Assembly (NCBI RefSeq): GCF_040869045.1
Contig: NC_090320.1
Location: 247,566,978 to 247,630,977, forward strand
DNA: 64,000 nt
From: Eurosta solidaginis
Lineage: Eukaryota > Arthropoda > Insecta > Diptera > Tephritidae
Direction of reading: 5' to 3'
Positions 33,346-45,063 of the stretch are shown here, in pieces. The notes under the pieces were generated by a model that searched no databases, was not told the DNA's origin, and worked only from the letters and a program-made list of their open reading frames with translations. The translations under genes and the position numbers were made by a program. Positions within the stretch are counted from its first letter, which is position 1. The number at the start of each line of letters is the position of its first letter.

Positions 33346-33786
33346 TGTTCCGGTATACGTGCCTGAAGGTTGGGCACAAATTATTAGAGGAGCTCGTAAC
33401 TCCCCAAAACTTTTCGAGGTTCGCATACAATTGTATGACGATTTTTTTATTTATAATTATTTTACCCAAGGAGCTATTAAACTACCCATGCGATATATAT
33501 GCTAGTTGAGATACGCAAAAGATGAGCTGTATAATGTATTCCTCAAAAAAAATTATACCGATGGAGAATTTTTAATAGCTGAATATCCGAGAAAAAGTCG
33601 TTGTTTAATTGAAGGTAACCCGGTTTATTCGCAGCCGTTGCCTCTTTCCTCAAAACTAATAGACAACATATATGTATAAAAAACTGGTTATACCAAGAAT
33701 ATCGTTCTTATTATAAATATCCAGAGGGTAACGCTTTACCCGAACCCAACATTTCAGAAGATTCAAATTCTTATGAAAATAAGAAC
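33346..33786 (+). pseudogene. unrecognised protein-like pseudogene
   Basis: From 33346 a frame reads well as protein (for example VPEGWAQIIRGARNSPKLFE, then YDDFFIYNYFTQGAIKLPMR), meets one stop (TAG, ~33502), and goes on (YAKDELYNVFLKKNYTDGEF). After a stop and frameshift near 33676 it resumes as NWLYQEYRSYYKYPEGNALP and ends in a stop at 33786. Balanced amino-acid use over ~145 codons with two lesions suggests a decayed gene, perhaps of a transposon or virus. I do not recognise the family. Confidence 0.4.
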
Positions 33787-33823
33787 TAGTTCTAAGTTTG
33801 CAATAATTGAAATTGAATTGAAT

Positions 33824-33875
33824 GGCCCATAGTCATAGTCAAAATAAAATAGATTTTATATTTAGTTGCATCTTT
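33824..33875 (+). mobile_element. single end of the Harbinger-like GGCCC element
   Basis: GGCCCATAGTCATAGTC matches the left end of the element at 42191 (GGCCCGTAGTCATAGTC) and continues similarly for ~40 bp. No matching right end is seen. Confidence 0.6.
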
Positions 33876-34014
33876 TTTGACAGATAGCTCATAGAAAATT
33901 ATGTAAAAAAGCTGTAACTGCAGCCGGGCCCAAAATAGCGCTCTAGGCGCCATTTTGATGCACTCTATCCTGGAACCAATTATATTTTTAGGCTGATGTA
34001 CCCTGCATATTGTT

Positions 34015-34330
34015 TTACTCAAACCACTTGGTTAAAACAATATACTTACTGATGACCTTGATGCCGCCCTTCGACACCGCCCTTAAGTCCGGCAACACAT
34101 AATAGCCTAGAGTTCGGAACCGAAAATTCGCGAGCGCTGGGCACTCGCAGAGGAAAAGAGTAACCGTTTCCTCGGCACCCTCCCAAGTACTGTGATGCTT
34201 CGAATCCCAATCCGCCAACAGAATTGGCATAGCAGGTCTTGGCTCGGCCCTAACATTATTTAAAAATCCATCTGCAATTTACGTGTTTTGAGGTTAAGGC
34301 CATACCATGACCACTTGAGCCCATTCTTAT
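34015..34330 (-). mobile_element. R1/jockey-like LINE C-terminal scrap
   Basis: Minus strand 34230-34015 encodes ETVTLFLCECPALANFRFRT and LGYYVLPDLRAVS, the zinc-finger tail of LINE ORF2 seen at 13.8 and 15.2 kb. It ends TKWFE with a stop at the 3' end. Nothing of RT or RNase H is attached. Confidence 0.7.
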
Positions 34331-34517
34331 AGCGTATTTGGATTCAGCGCATCTAAGTGCATAGAAAACATGAGTCGCATTACCTGATCTGACTTTTTAA
34401 TTTTTTTGTATAGCTGTATTAACAAAAAATTAAATCGGTTTTTACAATTTTTGTTGTGCCAAAAAATGAATGTGTTAAATCTCGGAAAATAGAAGGGATG
34501 CGAGCAGAGCAATTATC

Positions 34518-34751
34518 TCAGTTGAAATAGCATAGTGTAAATATAATATATAGATAAATTTTTACATTAGAAATTAATTCTTCTAATTTTGCGGGAGCAA
34601 TAAACTTTGAAACTCGATCTCCCAACATTTTCATTTTGGCACATTCATTCTTCTGGCAAGCGTTCGATGATTTGTCCGACTCTTGGCTCGAGCATTTGTC
34701 TATCCTGGCTTCATCGCGAGTATTTAAAGAAGGCTTTTTCAGCAACATCAT
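34518..34751 (-). CDS. unrecognised 77-codon open frame
   Basis: It starts at ATG 34751 and is hydrophilic for ~60 codons (SSQESDKSSNACQKNECAKM, then KLEELISNVK) before a hydrophobic end that may be non-coding. A weak donor-like GTAAAA follows the hydrophilic part. It may be an exon scrap or chance. No family is recognised and there is no neighbour to help. Confidence 0.25.
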   Translation of the reverse strand: MMLLKKPSLNTRDEARIDKCSSQESDKSSNACQKNECAKMKMLGDRVSKFIAPAKLEELISNVKIYLYIIFTLCYFN

Positions 34752-35054
34752 GATCTACATCGACGTACATGAAATTCCCATCTTAAAACTTTTCCATTCT
34801 ATGTAATTATTTCTTTGAATGTATTCCTGTATTTTCCCTCAAACAACAATAAACCTTTACTGGATTGCACAGAAATGCTTTTGGATTGGCACTTATAGCA
34901 CTTTTGCTTTCAGAATGTGTTCGCTTGTACATATATTCAGTACAAAATCTCTTTATAGTTTTGATAGCTGTTCGATTTTGAAAAATAAATCAAGCCTAAG
35001 GCCAAGTTCATGCACAGCATACATATCCATATGCACCCCGTAACTGCACCTACG

Positions 35055-35935
35055 TCAAAATCAGTTTCAAATTGTTCCTAATTAATCGTTTGTTATTATT
35101 TGGAATAGAAATAGTTGTGTGAAAAGAGTTAAAATAAACAAATATTTGATTTACAACCAAAACAATTTGCTCATTGTTACCAGCAATGAATGTGAAGAAA
35201 CCTTAAAAAATATTTTGGAGTGTGTCTAATATATGAATGTATATTAAAGTGTATCATGATGTATGGAGTAAAAAAAAAAGTTGAAATGTGCTTCCTCAGT
35301 AAATTCCTTTCCAACAATGCATCTGTCATTGAAATTACTAAATAAATAAGTTATAAAGAAGCTACAGATACTCTCCTCATCAAATTTTCGATAGAGTAGT
35401 CCCTAAGTGAACTTGATTCGAATATAAGCTAAACGGGATGGGAACATTTTGAAGTCAAGCGTTTAGTTGAAACTCGCGGGTGTACTAAAGTTTCATATCC
35501 TTCAACTCACTGAGCTATTTCTGCTCTCACTGTGAAGATGAATTCAATTAAAAGTGGGACACAAAAAACAGTAAGCTAGTTATTCCACATTGTTACTGTG
35601 ATAAACTCGCAAACCCCATTCAGTTATATACACATTTGAGCTAAGTTCTTGTACAACAGACTACGACTTCTCATTCTGCAATTGTCATACAGTGGCATTA
35701 GGCATGAATCACGTATATGTACATAGCATATACAACCTACACAATCCAAAATATTGTATGGATTCTCATATTCACGTCTGCTGACAATAAACAAATTGTT
35801 TTGGTTGTAAATCAAATATTTGTTTATTTTAACTCTTTGCACACAACTATTCCAGCACCAAATAATAACAAACGATTATTGGGGAACAATGTGAAAATAA
35901 CTCTGTGAACAATTTTCATCTCATTTATTTAGGTA
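35055..35935. repeat. ~0.9-kb element with ~150-bp inverted arms
   Basis: 35070-35200 and the complement of 35745-35925 match, sharing AGAGTTAAAATAAACAAATA, TTGATTTACAACCAAAACAA and, further in, AATATTTTGGA. The arms read in matching frames as KYLIYNQNNL on opposite strands. This could be a TIR element or an inverted duplication. The spacer is AT-rich and non-coding. Confidence 0.7.
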
Positions 35936-36032
35936 CGTTGCATATGCATTTCGCCTTAGGCCTGAAAGGATTTCAAATGCATTAAACAGCAAGCGAACAC
36001 GATCACAAAACAAAAAGTGTAGAAGGTATTAA

Positions 36033-37480
36033 TAAACAAGTAAGGAAGTCTAAGTTCGGGTGAAACCGAACATTACATACCCAGCTGTACATTTGAAATG
36101 CTGTTGTTCTTTGTTTTGTGTGCTTAAGAGTGTTACAATGCTGCGCAATAATACATATACATATGGTTCTATTCCCGAAACATAGAAAATTGCTTAGTCA
36201 TAAAAGGAGCGGTGCCACGCCCATTTTTTGAAGTTTTTCCTATTTATTGTTATAAATCCACTTGGAAAAAGAAAGCTCTTTTTGGCAAAGATATAGCTTA
36301 TTTTATCGTGTTAACGGACAGACGGACGGACGGACGGACGAACGGCCGGACATGGCTCAATCAAATTTTTTTTCGATACTGATGATTTTGATATATGGAA
36401 CTTGGAGCGGGTCAAATTGTATGGATGGATTTTACGCCAGTAGGAGTATAGCAAAAACGTAATCTACAATGATTCTAAGAAAAATTGCTGAGACACTATA
36501 GCTCTAAGTCCGATTTCGAGTCCCCCACTTTTGCAAAATAGATATTTTGCCATATGAATGTAGGGTTTGGCCAAAAAATCTTCATAGCTTCTGAAAGAAT
36601 TATAGGAAAAATACCATATTGGGCTTACTTCAAAGGTATTTTACATACATTTCAGAATCTGTATTAATATCTATAGTGTTCTTGAATTTTAGTAGAGATA
36701 TCAGGCTTAAATTATGATAAATTAGCCTAAAGTGAACTTTTAACTACTATATTATCATTTGTAACAAATTTCTTATGGAACATTTTTTTTCTTTGCAGCT
36801 AAAATAAGTTCAGAACATTTCCAACAACTTTCCTTCAGACAGTTATTCTTTTTTCGAATTCGTTTTAGTAGAAAAAAATTTTCAAAAAAAAAACAATATT
36901 TTCATGTAATAAGCAAAAACTTTTTTCTACTAAAACGAATTCGAAAAAAGAAAAACTGTCTGAATGAAAGTTATTGGAAATTTTCTGAACTTATTTTAGC
37001 TGTAAAGAATAAAAAAATCCATAAGAAATTTGTTAAAAATTATAATATAGTAGTTAAAAGTTCACTTTAGGCTAATTTATCATAATTTAAGCCTGATATA
37101 TCTACTAAAATTCAAGAACACTATAGATATTAATACAGATTATGAAATGTTTGTAAAATACCTTTAAAGTAAGCCCAATATGATATTTTTCCTATAATTC
37201 TATTAGAAGCTATGAAGATTGTTTGGCCAAACCCTACATTCAAATGCAAAATATATATTTTGCAAAAGTGGGGACCTCGAAATCGGACTTAGAGCTATGG
37301 TGTATTCAGCAATGTTTCTTAGAATTATCTGTAGATTACGTTTTTGCTATACTCCTGATGGCCAAACAATTTGACCCTCTCTAATGGAAGTCTATATCTA
37401 TCTCGATTATTTTATACCTGCACTGTTATTCAATCAAAGTTATAATACCCTGTGTACAGGTACAACTGGGTATATAAAAA
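36033..37480 (+). mobile_element. family A repeat, copy 7 (short, internally deleted), split by a hairpin element
   Basis: It starts AAACAAGTAAGGAAGTC and ends ACAACTGGGTATATAAAAA. The middle is deleted (the join is near 36300) and (GGAC)n stands at 36310-36340. The sequence GATATATGGAAGTC is interrupted at 36400 by the 983-bp hairpin and resumes at 37384. Confidence 0.85.
36401..37383. mobile_element. 983-bp near-perfect palindromic (foldback) element
   Basis: Each arm is ~470 bp: 36401-36870 matches the complement of 36910-37383 almost throughout. Shared words are GGGTCAAATTG at the ends, TAGCAAAAACGTAATCTACA, AAGTCCGATTTCGAG and CTACTAAAACGAATTCG near the centre. ATGGAA flanks both sides (36395-36400, 37384-37389). 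The loop is ~40 bp. It is non-coding. Confidence 0.9.
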
Positions 37481-37800
37481 ATGTATTGCAAATAAACACA
37501 GAAAATTGAGAAATTTTTAATAAAGTTTTCTTTTCTGCAAATAATGTCGCCCTGTTGGTTTTTCTCAGCTCTCTCGTGAGCTTGTGTGTGTGAGCTTGGG
37601 TAAGAAAAGCGATAGCAATACTCACAAATAGAGCCATTTCGCATAGCGCTGGGTTGCCATTTTCAAAAGTTGAAATCTAAGAGAGCAACATAAGTGTAGC
37701 ATTTTTTTCCAAAAAAGGAAATGTCGTAATTTCAATGATCACTTTCTATCAATAGGGCAATCACCTGTTTTCGAATCCTCCGCTCTGATACCTGAGTTCT
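37481..37800. other. short unassigned interval
   Basis: No gene or repeat end. Small minus-strand frames here look like chance. Confidence 0.5.
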
Positions 37801-39715
37801 CGAATTCGGGAAATAGTTTTTTTTTCGAGCCATTTACTGGCATTGAAGTTTTAAAAACAATTAATTCTCTGAATAACTCTAGATCATGTGGTTGTGATGG
37901 AATTTCGAATCAGACTCTTAAATATGTGGCACTAAATTTAGTTGATATCCTAACGCATTTGTTTAATATGAGTATTTTAGGTGGATCATTTCCTTTAGAC
38001 TTAAAATGCGCTATTGCCATTCCTTTATTTAAAAAGGGTGACAAAACGGATATAAATAACTACAGGCCTATTTCATTGCTGTCTTCAATTTCAAAAATTT
38101 TTGAAAAACTGGTTAAAGGTCGAATCCTATCATTTCTTGACAATAATAACTATTTCAGCTCAATGCAATTCGGGTTCAGATATGGGCGGTCAACAGAAGA
38201 TGCCCTGCTGGACTTTTGTTCTCACATATATAGGGAACTAGACAATAAAAAGAATTGTGCTGGACTGTTCGTTGATATCACTAAAGCATTTGACATGGTT
38301 GATCATCAAATTTTATTAGACAAATTGTATTTTGCGGGCTTCCGTGGTTTTATATATAATTGGTTTAAATCTTATTTGTCAGGAAGAATTCAAAAAGTAA
38401 AAGTTGGAAGTAGTATAAGTAACCCAGTTACAATTAGCTTAGGTGTACCTCAAGGATCTGTCTTAGGTCCTATTTTATTTTTGATTTACCTTAATTCAAT
38501 ATTCTCGCTGCCATTGTATGGAAAAGTAACAGCCTTCGCTGACGACCTTGCTATCGCCTATGGCTCATCGACCTATCTGGATTTAGTAGCAGGAATCAAT
38601 AACGATGTGCATTTGCTAAGAGTGTGGTTTGCAGCACATAAGCTCTGTGTCAGCAAGAAAACGAAGTTGATGTATTTCAATTTGCATCCAAAATCCTCAC
38701 CTGACATAGCCATTGTATTCCATGCTACTGACTGCAAACGTTTTGTACTAAATAATTTTCTGTTCTGTGCATCGTTTAAAGCTGAAGTAAATTGTTCCGA
38801 TAAGTGCTTCACTATTGAAAAAGTAAGCGACTTCCAATATCTTGGTGTTATTGTTGACCAAAACTTGAGTTGGTCTACGCATATTTCTCGTTTGAAGTCC
38901 TACTTGCGATCTTCCGTTCGTTATTTTTACAATTTAAGAAAAGTTTGTTCAAACGAAACACTTAAAACTATTTACTACGCTTTAGTCCACTCCAAGCTCC
39001 AATATGGTATAACCTGTTGGGGTGGCGCTGCAGGTAATAAAATCCAGCAGCTTCTAACTATTCAAAAATGGGTCATAAGAAAAATATGTAATGTTGATCG
39101 TTTTCACCACTCTATGGAGTTGTTTAGGGATCTGAAAGTTCTTCCTGTTAAGCATATGTACTACTATAAAACGTTAAAGATATTTTTCATTCGCTGTGGG
39201 TATTTACATAGCCTGGTATCGGATAGTTATAACTTGAGGCAAAACTCATATGGACTTGTGTATGTCCCGACCTCTCGAACAACCAGCTTCAACAACTTCT
39301 TTACTATCGTTTCTTGTAAAGCTTTTAATGCGTTGCCTGCATGTATACGTGTCACTAGAAATCTGAATGAGTTTTTGGGAAAGGTTAAATCTTTTCTACT
39401 AGAGAAATCACACGAAGACATCAAAATTTTGCTGAACCATAGCACTTAAAAAAGTATATGTACATATTGTATTAATATATTTTATTACTCATTATTTTTA
39501 ATCAAACTTCACCCCACGCACTATTTTACATGTTTTTGAATTCAATTTTATTCGGAGATGGCATTCGATACTAAAATACATATATTTTTACAGAATGCCT
39601 TACTTTTCTTTCTGTAATTATGGTTAATTTAATTTAAGTCGCTATTGTAACATATATGCTGTTTTGAAAGAAAATGAATAAAAAATGAAATGAAATGAAA
39701 TGAAATGAAAATGAA
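37801..39715 (+). mobile_element. 5'-truncated CR1/jockey-like LINE with (ATGAA)n tail
   Basis: The element starts near 37801, shortly before the RT, and ends in a tandem ATGAA tail (39685-39711). Only the endonuclease and any ORF1 are missing. Tandem-repeat tails are typical of CR1-like elements. Confidence 0.85.
37827..39449 (+). CDS. non-LTR retrotransposon reverse transcriptase, open C-terminal ~540 codons
   Basis: The frame is uninterrupted from 37827 to the stop at 39447-39449. The first ATG-like start is not meaningful, because the protein is truncated at the element's 5' end. In order: NNYRPISLLSSISKIFEKLV (palm entry), GFRYGRSTEDAL, VDITKAFDMVDH (first catalytic Asp), GVPQGSVLGPILF, FADDLAIAYG (catalytic Asp pair), then thumb (FQYLGVIVDQNLSW) and a C-terminal domain without RNase H. 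The RT would copy its RNA at a nicked target, but the endonuclease needed for nicking is missing. No stop or frameshift over 1.6 kb means a recent insertion. Confidence 0.85.
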   Translation, partial: EPFTGIEVLKTINSLNNSRSCGCDGISNQTLKYVALNLVDILTHLFNMSILGGSFPLDLKCAIAIPLFKKGDKTDINNYRPISLLSSISKIFEKLVKGRILSFLDNNNYFSSMQFGFRYGRSTEDALLDFCSHIYRELDNKKNCAGLFVDITKAFDMVDHQILLDKLYFAGFRGFIYNWFKSYLSGRIQKVKVGSSISNPVTISLGVPQGSVLGPILFLIYLNSIFSLPLYGKVTAFADDLAIAYGSSTYLDLVAGINNDVHLLRVWFAAHKLCVSKKTKLMYFNLHPKSSPDIAIVFHATDCKRFVLNNFLFCASFKAEVNCSDKCFTIEKVSDFQYLGVIVDQNLSWSTHISRLKSYLRSSVRYFYNLRKVCSNETLKTIYYALVHSKLQYGITCWGGAAGNKIQQLLTIQKWVIRKICNVDRFHHSMELFRDLKVLPVKHMYYYKTLKIFFIRCGYLHSLVSDSYNLRQNSYGLVYVPTSRTTSFNNFFTIVSCKAFNALPACIRVTRNLNEFLGKVKSFLLEKSHEDIKILLNHST

Positions 39716-40029
39716 TATTTTGATGTTTTACAAATCTATGGCTCAGTGGAACATCACGATATCTCGGCGGCCGTTTCGGAAAAACCCTATTTCAGTATTT
39801 TTGTAGCGATTCTTTAAAATTATAAGTTCTTTTAGGAGTAAAGATAGACCCACCAATAAGTAAAGAGAAATTATTAGGATGACGAGCTTAGTTGATTTAG
39901 CCCATGCCAATCTGTCTTATCTGAGTGGAATATGGTAAGCGGGAATATTTTGATCTTCGATTAAGCATTTGTCTCAACCCCTCGGGTTGAACCACTATAA
40001 CACATCTTTCTCATGCAACCAATTGTTCA
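39716..40029. repeat. scraps of other repeats
   Basis: 39990-40028 repeats the 150-bp unit from 424 (CAACCAATTGTTCAGATAAG). The rest shows no clear origin. Confidence 0.45.
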
Positions 40030-40612
40030 GATAAGAGGTTCATCGACATCGCTATCTCTATCTTCGTCTCACTCTATCTCTTTTTCAGTCTCCTTCTCCT
40101 TCCCTCTTTCGTCTTCTCTCAATCTTCTTCATCACTTATTTCCAGTCCCAGAAGGTGGTATGTATTTTGTTCGAGTCCCACTCCGAATCTCAGTCCCAGT
40201 CCTATTCCTAATCCCAGTCCCAGTGCGTCTCTGGTCTACTTCCCGGAAAAAAGGATCGTAAATACTAATATAGCAAATTTTATCTCGAGACACTAGTTAC
40301 AAATAGGTATGAAAACTACCCTGTACTAAAGGATTCATCAACAGCTGTCATTTGCTATAGATATTATGTAAACACAGTCTAGGGGTACCGGAGGCCACGT
40401 TTTGGCGTATATCGAGACCCTAGTCACCCAGGGGTATGAAAATTACCCTCTACTAAAGCACTCATCAACAGCGTTACCCAGGTCCTGTTTTGATCTAATT
40501 ACCCTAGCCAGAACGGGATTAAAAGTATCCTATGTCCATCTCGTGGTTCTAAGCTGCCTCTCCACCTATTTTCAGCCAAATCGGTTCATTCGTTCTTGAT
40601 TTATAAACAGTG
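40030..40612 (+). mobile_element. family B element, internally reduced
   Basis: Pyrimidine-rich start (TCTATCTTCGTCTCACTCTA), (CAGTCC)n, then about 1.5 tandem units with CTCGAGAC and CACGTTTTGGC, and a 3' part shared with 11500-11600 (AGCCAAAT.GGTTCAT). The head is missing. Confidence 0.75.
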
Positions 40613-41138
40613 TTGCCATTTTGGTGCTTTTTGAGCCAGATGTAGCCCTTTTTTTTGCTTTTAGTTCCAAAAATTCCGGTTTAGCCCCTAGCTCTTTTCT
40701 TGGCCCTCTTTAAATGTTTGCCCCTTTTTGGCTCCAAATCTATTTCGGCAATATGTATTGTGAAATTTGTGAAGTGTTTTATGTGCGCCGAAATTTTATT
40801 TTATTTGTTTCGTTATGTATGATGTGGCCACTCGGTACTTAACTGATAACAAAAACTTCAGAAAACTTCAGTCGATAAACTGTATCATGGGGTTGTATGT
40901 ACATATATTTGCCTTCCAGCTTGTGCAAGAGCATAGTCTCACCTTCTAAGAGTTTCGACTCTTAAACTTCAGATTATAATAAACTGTTTGTCTCCCGTAC
41001 CTTATTTTCATTATACCTTTGAAGAATATATACGAATTAAAAAATATGGTAAATGTATAGACGAATGAATTGAAAGAACGTAATACTTAATATAAGTCGC
41101 GACTTCATAATTAAATTAATAGGGCAATTAAGGCAACG
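40613..41138. other. unassigned DNA
   Basis: No gene. AGTGTTGCC near 40612 recurs inverted near 57270, too short to interpret. Confidence 0.4.
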
Positions 41139-44100
41139 CTTGTATTTGGACCGTGCTCCACATAGCTGAACATATTTTCCTTCGTATTGTCTTTGCACCG
41201 GGCTTAGATCTATCCTCCAAGTTTCAAGTCTCTATAGAAGTTATTTAAAATTAATTGATCGAGTTTATTTAAAGAACAACAAAAAGTAGGTATTAGGTAT
41301 GTTCTGTGTGTTAAAGCAACATCAAAAAATTTTAGGGCCAGAGTTTTAAAAATAAAAAATTAAATAACCTTTAAAATGGGTCCCTTACTTTGCTACATTC
41401 TTTTAAGTAACTTTCAAGATTGTTGACATTCAAAAAAATTAAAAGCATTTGTTTGCTTGCACATTACTATACCGTTATGTATGTAATTGTTTTCGTCCTG
41501 AAGCTGGTAGCCAACCTATTTGTTTACCTTTGTAAATATTTGGTGTTCAATCGAATTTTTGGCTTGGCACATTTTTTTCCCTTCGCTATCGAACTTGATT
41601 ATCGGTTAATAAATAACGTACATTTGACTTTTAAAACCGGAATATACCTAAGTGTGCTGTTTTTCTATTATATCCAGCCCATACTTGAGCTCAAGGGTAT
41701 TATAACTTTGATTGGGTAACGGTTTTACGCTATAAAGGAATCGAGAAATATATAGGACTAGGGTTGTAACAGAGCTTCTATTTCGGTTCCGAAACGCCGG
41801 CAGCTCTAATTGATTTACTCTTCCGATTTCGTTTACGATTGACTCAGGTTACGATAAACTCACTCTATAGACATCCTAATGTCAAAATTATCAGCTGCGA
41901 AAATGATTTTGATAAAGAGATGTTCGTCCGTCCATAAACACGATAACTTGAGCACAAATTTAGATATCAATACGAAATTTTGCATACTGGCCTATCTGGA
42001 TCCAGAATTGATTGGTTTTCAAAATGTTCGAAATCTAAGGGTAGCCACGATAATTCATTACCGAAATGACACTTGATATGTTGACTTTTTGGCGGAAAAT
42101 ATAAATTTGGAAAAATTTTGGAAAATAAGCGTAACACCGTCCACATTTAGAAGAAGAAAATTTAAAGTTTTTCAAGCCGTTAAAGATATTGGCCCGTAGT
42201 CATAGTCGAAATAAAAAAGAGTTTATTTGGTTTGAACATGGTTCTATATTAAATATCATTTTAAGTCTGTTATAGTCCACCTAAACACTATTTTATCTCT
42301 AAAAAAAAGTATTTTAAATTTAAAATGACATGAGCGCGATTTCAATTTTTTAAAATAGGCTTTAAGTTGGTGGTCTGCTGTCAAAAGTTGCGAGAAATTA
42401 AACAATTTGCTATTTAAACACGATGAACTTAAATGGAAGTAAAAAAAGACTTCCCCGACAAGCAAATATACGTCAAGAGCTAATTTATTATACCTAGAAT
42501 GCGTATTAATATGTTTGTGACGAAAATTACACAATTTTAAAATGTGCGATGGTTACTTGGCTCCACATATGCGAAATCTTTAATTAAAACTATTCCGCGT
42601 TCAAAGATATTTGTGAGTTTTGATATCTTAGTATCTATTGAGGAAAAAGTAGCATCGTATTAAATTTAGAAATAAATATTCAATGGAAGGAATTATTTAC
42701 CACAGACGTCGATTTTTAATACATGTCAAAAAATTTTGGTAGAGGTGTCAAATGACGCGTTTTAATTTCGGAAGCTATAATCGGAAGGTGGAAAAGTAAT
42801 ACTTGTACTCTGTCAAGATATTTTTGCAAAAAAAAATTTTAAGACTTTCATGTGGTTGATGTAATTTTGGTGATATTGTTGTACACAGAAAAGAATTAAC
42901 TAAAAAGGCGTTTTGCGCTGATACAATTACCACCAGTTTCGCAGCCGTTTGAGGGTAATTATTTGGTTTTTGTGAATATTTATTAACAAAAGAACAATTT
43001 CTTATTTCCGACTTCTAATTATTGAATTACATGACAGAATTCTTGAATTCAATTCTGCTGGCATTTCCTTTAGTGTCTTCTATTCTCCTTTACATTTGCC
43101 ACTTCGTCTTAAAAGAAAGCATAAAATAAAACACGGAATAAAACAAGAATTAGCAATAAAAATTTTAAGAACTGCCTGGTACGGGCGCTGTTGTACTACT
43201 TCCCTCCTTTATCACCATCTTAGTCTATGTTATGATCGACTTGAGTTCAATGAATTTCTGATGTAAAAGGGACTTACACTTTGCAGGTCCATGTACAATC
43301 GCTCAACATTCTAGGTCACTTCTTTCCTATAGAAAACTATACTAAACTCCCTTTATTTATGCTGACTTTGCGAAGGCAAACCTAAATTTGATTTAAACTG
43401 ATTATCATTGAATGTCCTGCATACTTATTAGTATCGAGGTTAGACATATCCCTGTTCGGTTTCGGGTCTATTAAATTAAACGGCTTTAACGGCTAGAGCC
43501 ACCTAACATTTAAGGTGTGCATCATTTTGGCCGTCACATCTGTCTTAATGCAAACATTTTTACAACATTCTTAGAAACCATGTAAACTATTTAACATGAA
43601 TACGAGTGTATGAGTGAATCGCCTTGTTGCGTCCTTTGCTTTAAGGAGCCCAAATCCGCTTTAACTACCAGTTCGTTTATGTTGCGAGATTTAAATATTT
43701 TTTTAAGAACAAAATTAAGTAAATTTTCTTAAAATAAGTATGTTCATGTTCAATTAATAGATTTTGCACTCAATTTTAAATTGACGGCTGATAAAAAAAC
43801 ATCGAATTTTTACAAAACGTTTGCTAATAACTTTTTCAGTTTTTCGTTTTCAAGTACTCTTTTGCCAATTTTTGTGGTATTGTAAGTTTCTGTCAAGTAA
43901 AAAATTACCATTTTTTATACTTGGTTTCAAGTAACCATGGTTGTAGGAAAAGGGTGAACTTTTAAAACTTCTAAAAATATCTTCATAGCGCCAATCAATG
44001 CGTTTTTTTTTTCATGCGGATACCCTGTCCATGCTTGTTTTAGCTGAAAACTGTGTTTAATAGACCAAAATTTTAAATCCCATTCTTAATTTAGGCAAGA

Positions 44101-44224
44101 TTTTAACTAAAGAGTATTTTAGTCAGCGACTATGATTACGGGCCATTATGTTGAAATTTGGCTTGGGGGTTGCCCTTGCTATTATGTATTGTGAAAATTA
44201 ATAAAATATAATTAAACTTTAACT
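41139..44224 (-). mobile_element. family A relative (third form), split by a GGCCC TIR element
   Basis: Segments 41139-42190 and 44145-44224 together match the complement of 30868-31715 in order, with a longer middle. The interruption is the element at 42191-44144. Frames such as 41420-41719 are non-coding by this comparison. Confidence 0.75.
42191..44144. mobile_element. PIF/Harbinger-like non-autonomous TIR element, 1,954 bp
   Basis: Left GGCCCGTAGTCATAGTCG and right, inverted, GGCCCGTAATCATAGTCG form TIRs. ATT occurs on both sides (42188-42190 and 44145-44147), and the copy at 30.9 kb shows the uninterrupted site. A 3-bp duplication and GGC-type ends fit PIF/Harbinger. No transposase frame is seen. 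Confidence 0.7.
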
Positions 44225-45063
44225 ATAACTGTAGTACACGGCAAATATTCGCAACATTCCTAGTACCTACATACATATATACGTACTTGTACGTACATAT
44301 CCATAATTGCTGACCAATTTATACGAAACCGAACTTACGCGGCCTTTCACAGCCTAACTTTTACAAAGCAATCTGAAGTGGAAAAGTGCAATTATCGAAA
44401 TCCTCTGTTATCCCACATATTGCTGTGCTACCGTTTGCCAGCTGATAATGATCTCGTACAATTGCTACTGGTCATTCCATTTTTGCTTTTGTTGTATGCA
44501 GAGCAGTAAAATTCTCAAACAAAATTTATGTGAACAAATAGAAATGAGAGAAAAATTTTACGCTTGATCTATATTGGTGGAAATTGTTTTCAATTGACCG
44601 TTAAAAGGAGTTCTTTGGTTTATATTCTTGTTTGATTTGTTTTTTGTTTTTTTTTTTTTTTTTTTGTTTCTTTGTTTTGTCAGCGCTACCAACAACTTGA
44701 TTGCTTTACAACTTTTCTTTCACCTTTACTCTTAACAAAAAAACAAAAAAAAACATTCTCACCAAAAATGGGATCGCATGCCAAGCCGGTGCCACTTTGT
44801 AAAACATGGCTCAACTAGGATAAGCTGGTGTAGCAAAATATTGCTGTCTTTTGTTTAAATATCTTTTTTGTTGTTGTTTCGAATAATATACGCTATTTTT
44901 TGTTTTCATACCAAATAGCGAAAGTAGAAAAGAAGGTACAAACAATGAAATAAAAAATGACGTTGATGTGCATTTGATCGTTTGAGCTAAGGATTTTCGC
45001 AAGCTTGAGTTTTGTAATTTCCTGCTTGGGAATTTAAGCCAAATACTAGTATACCAGTGGCGT
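44225..45063. other. AT-rich DNA with T and A runs
   Basis: T-run at 44648-44668 and A-run near 44740. No gene recognised. Confidence 0.5.
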
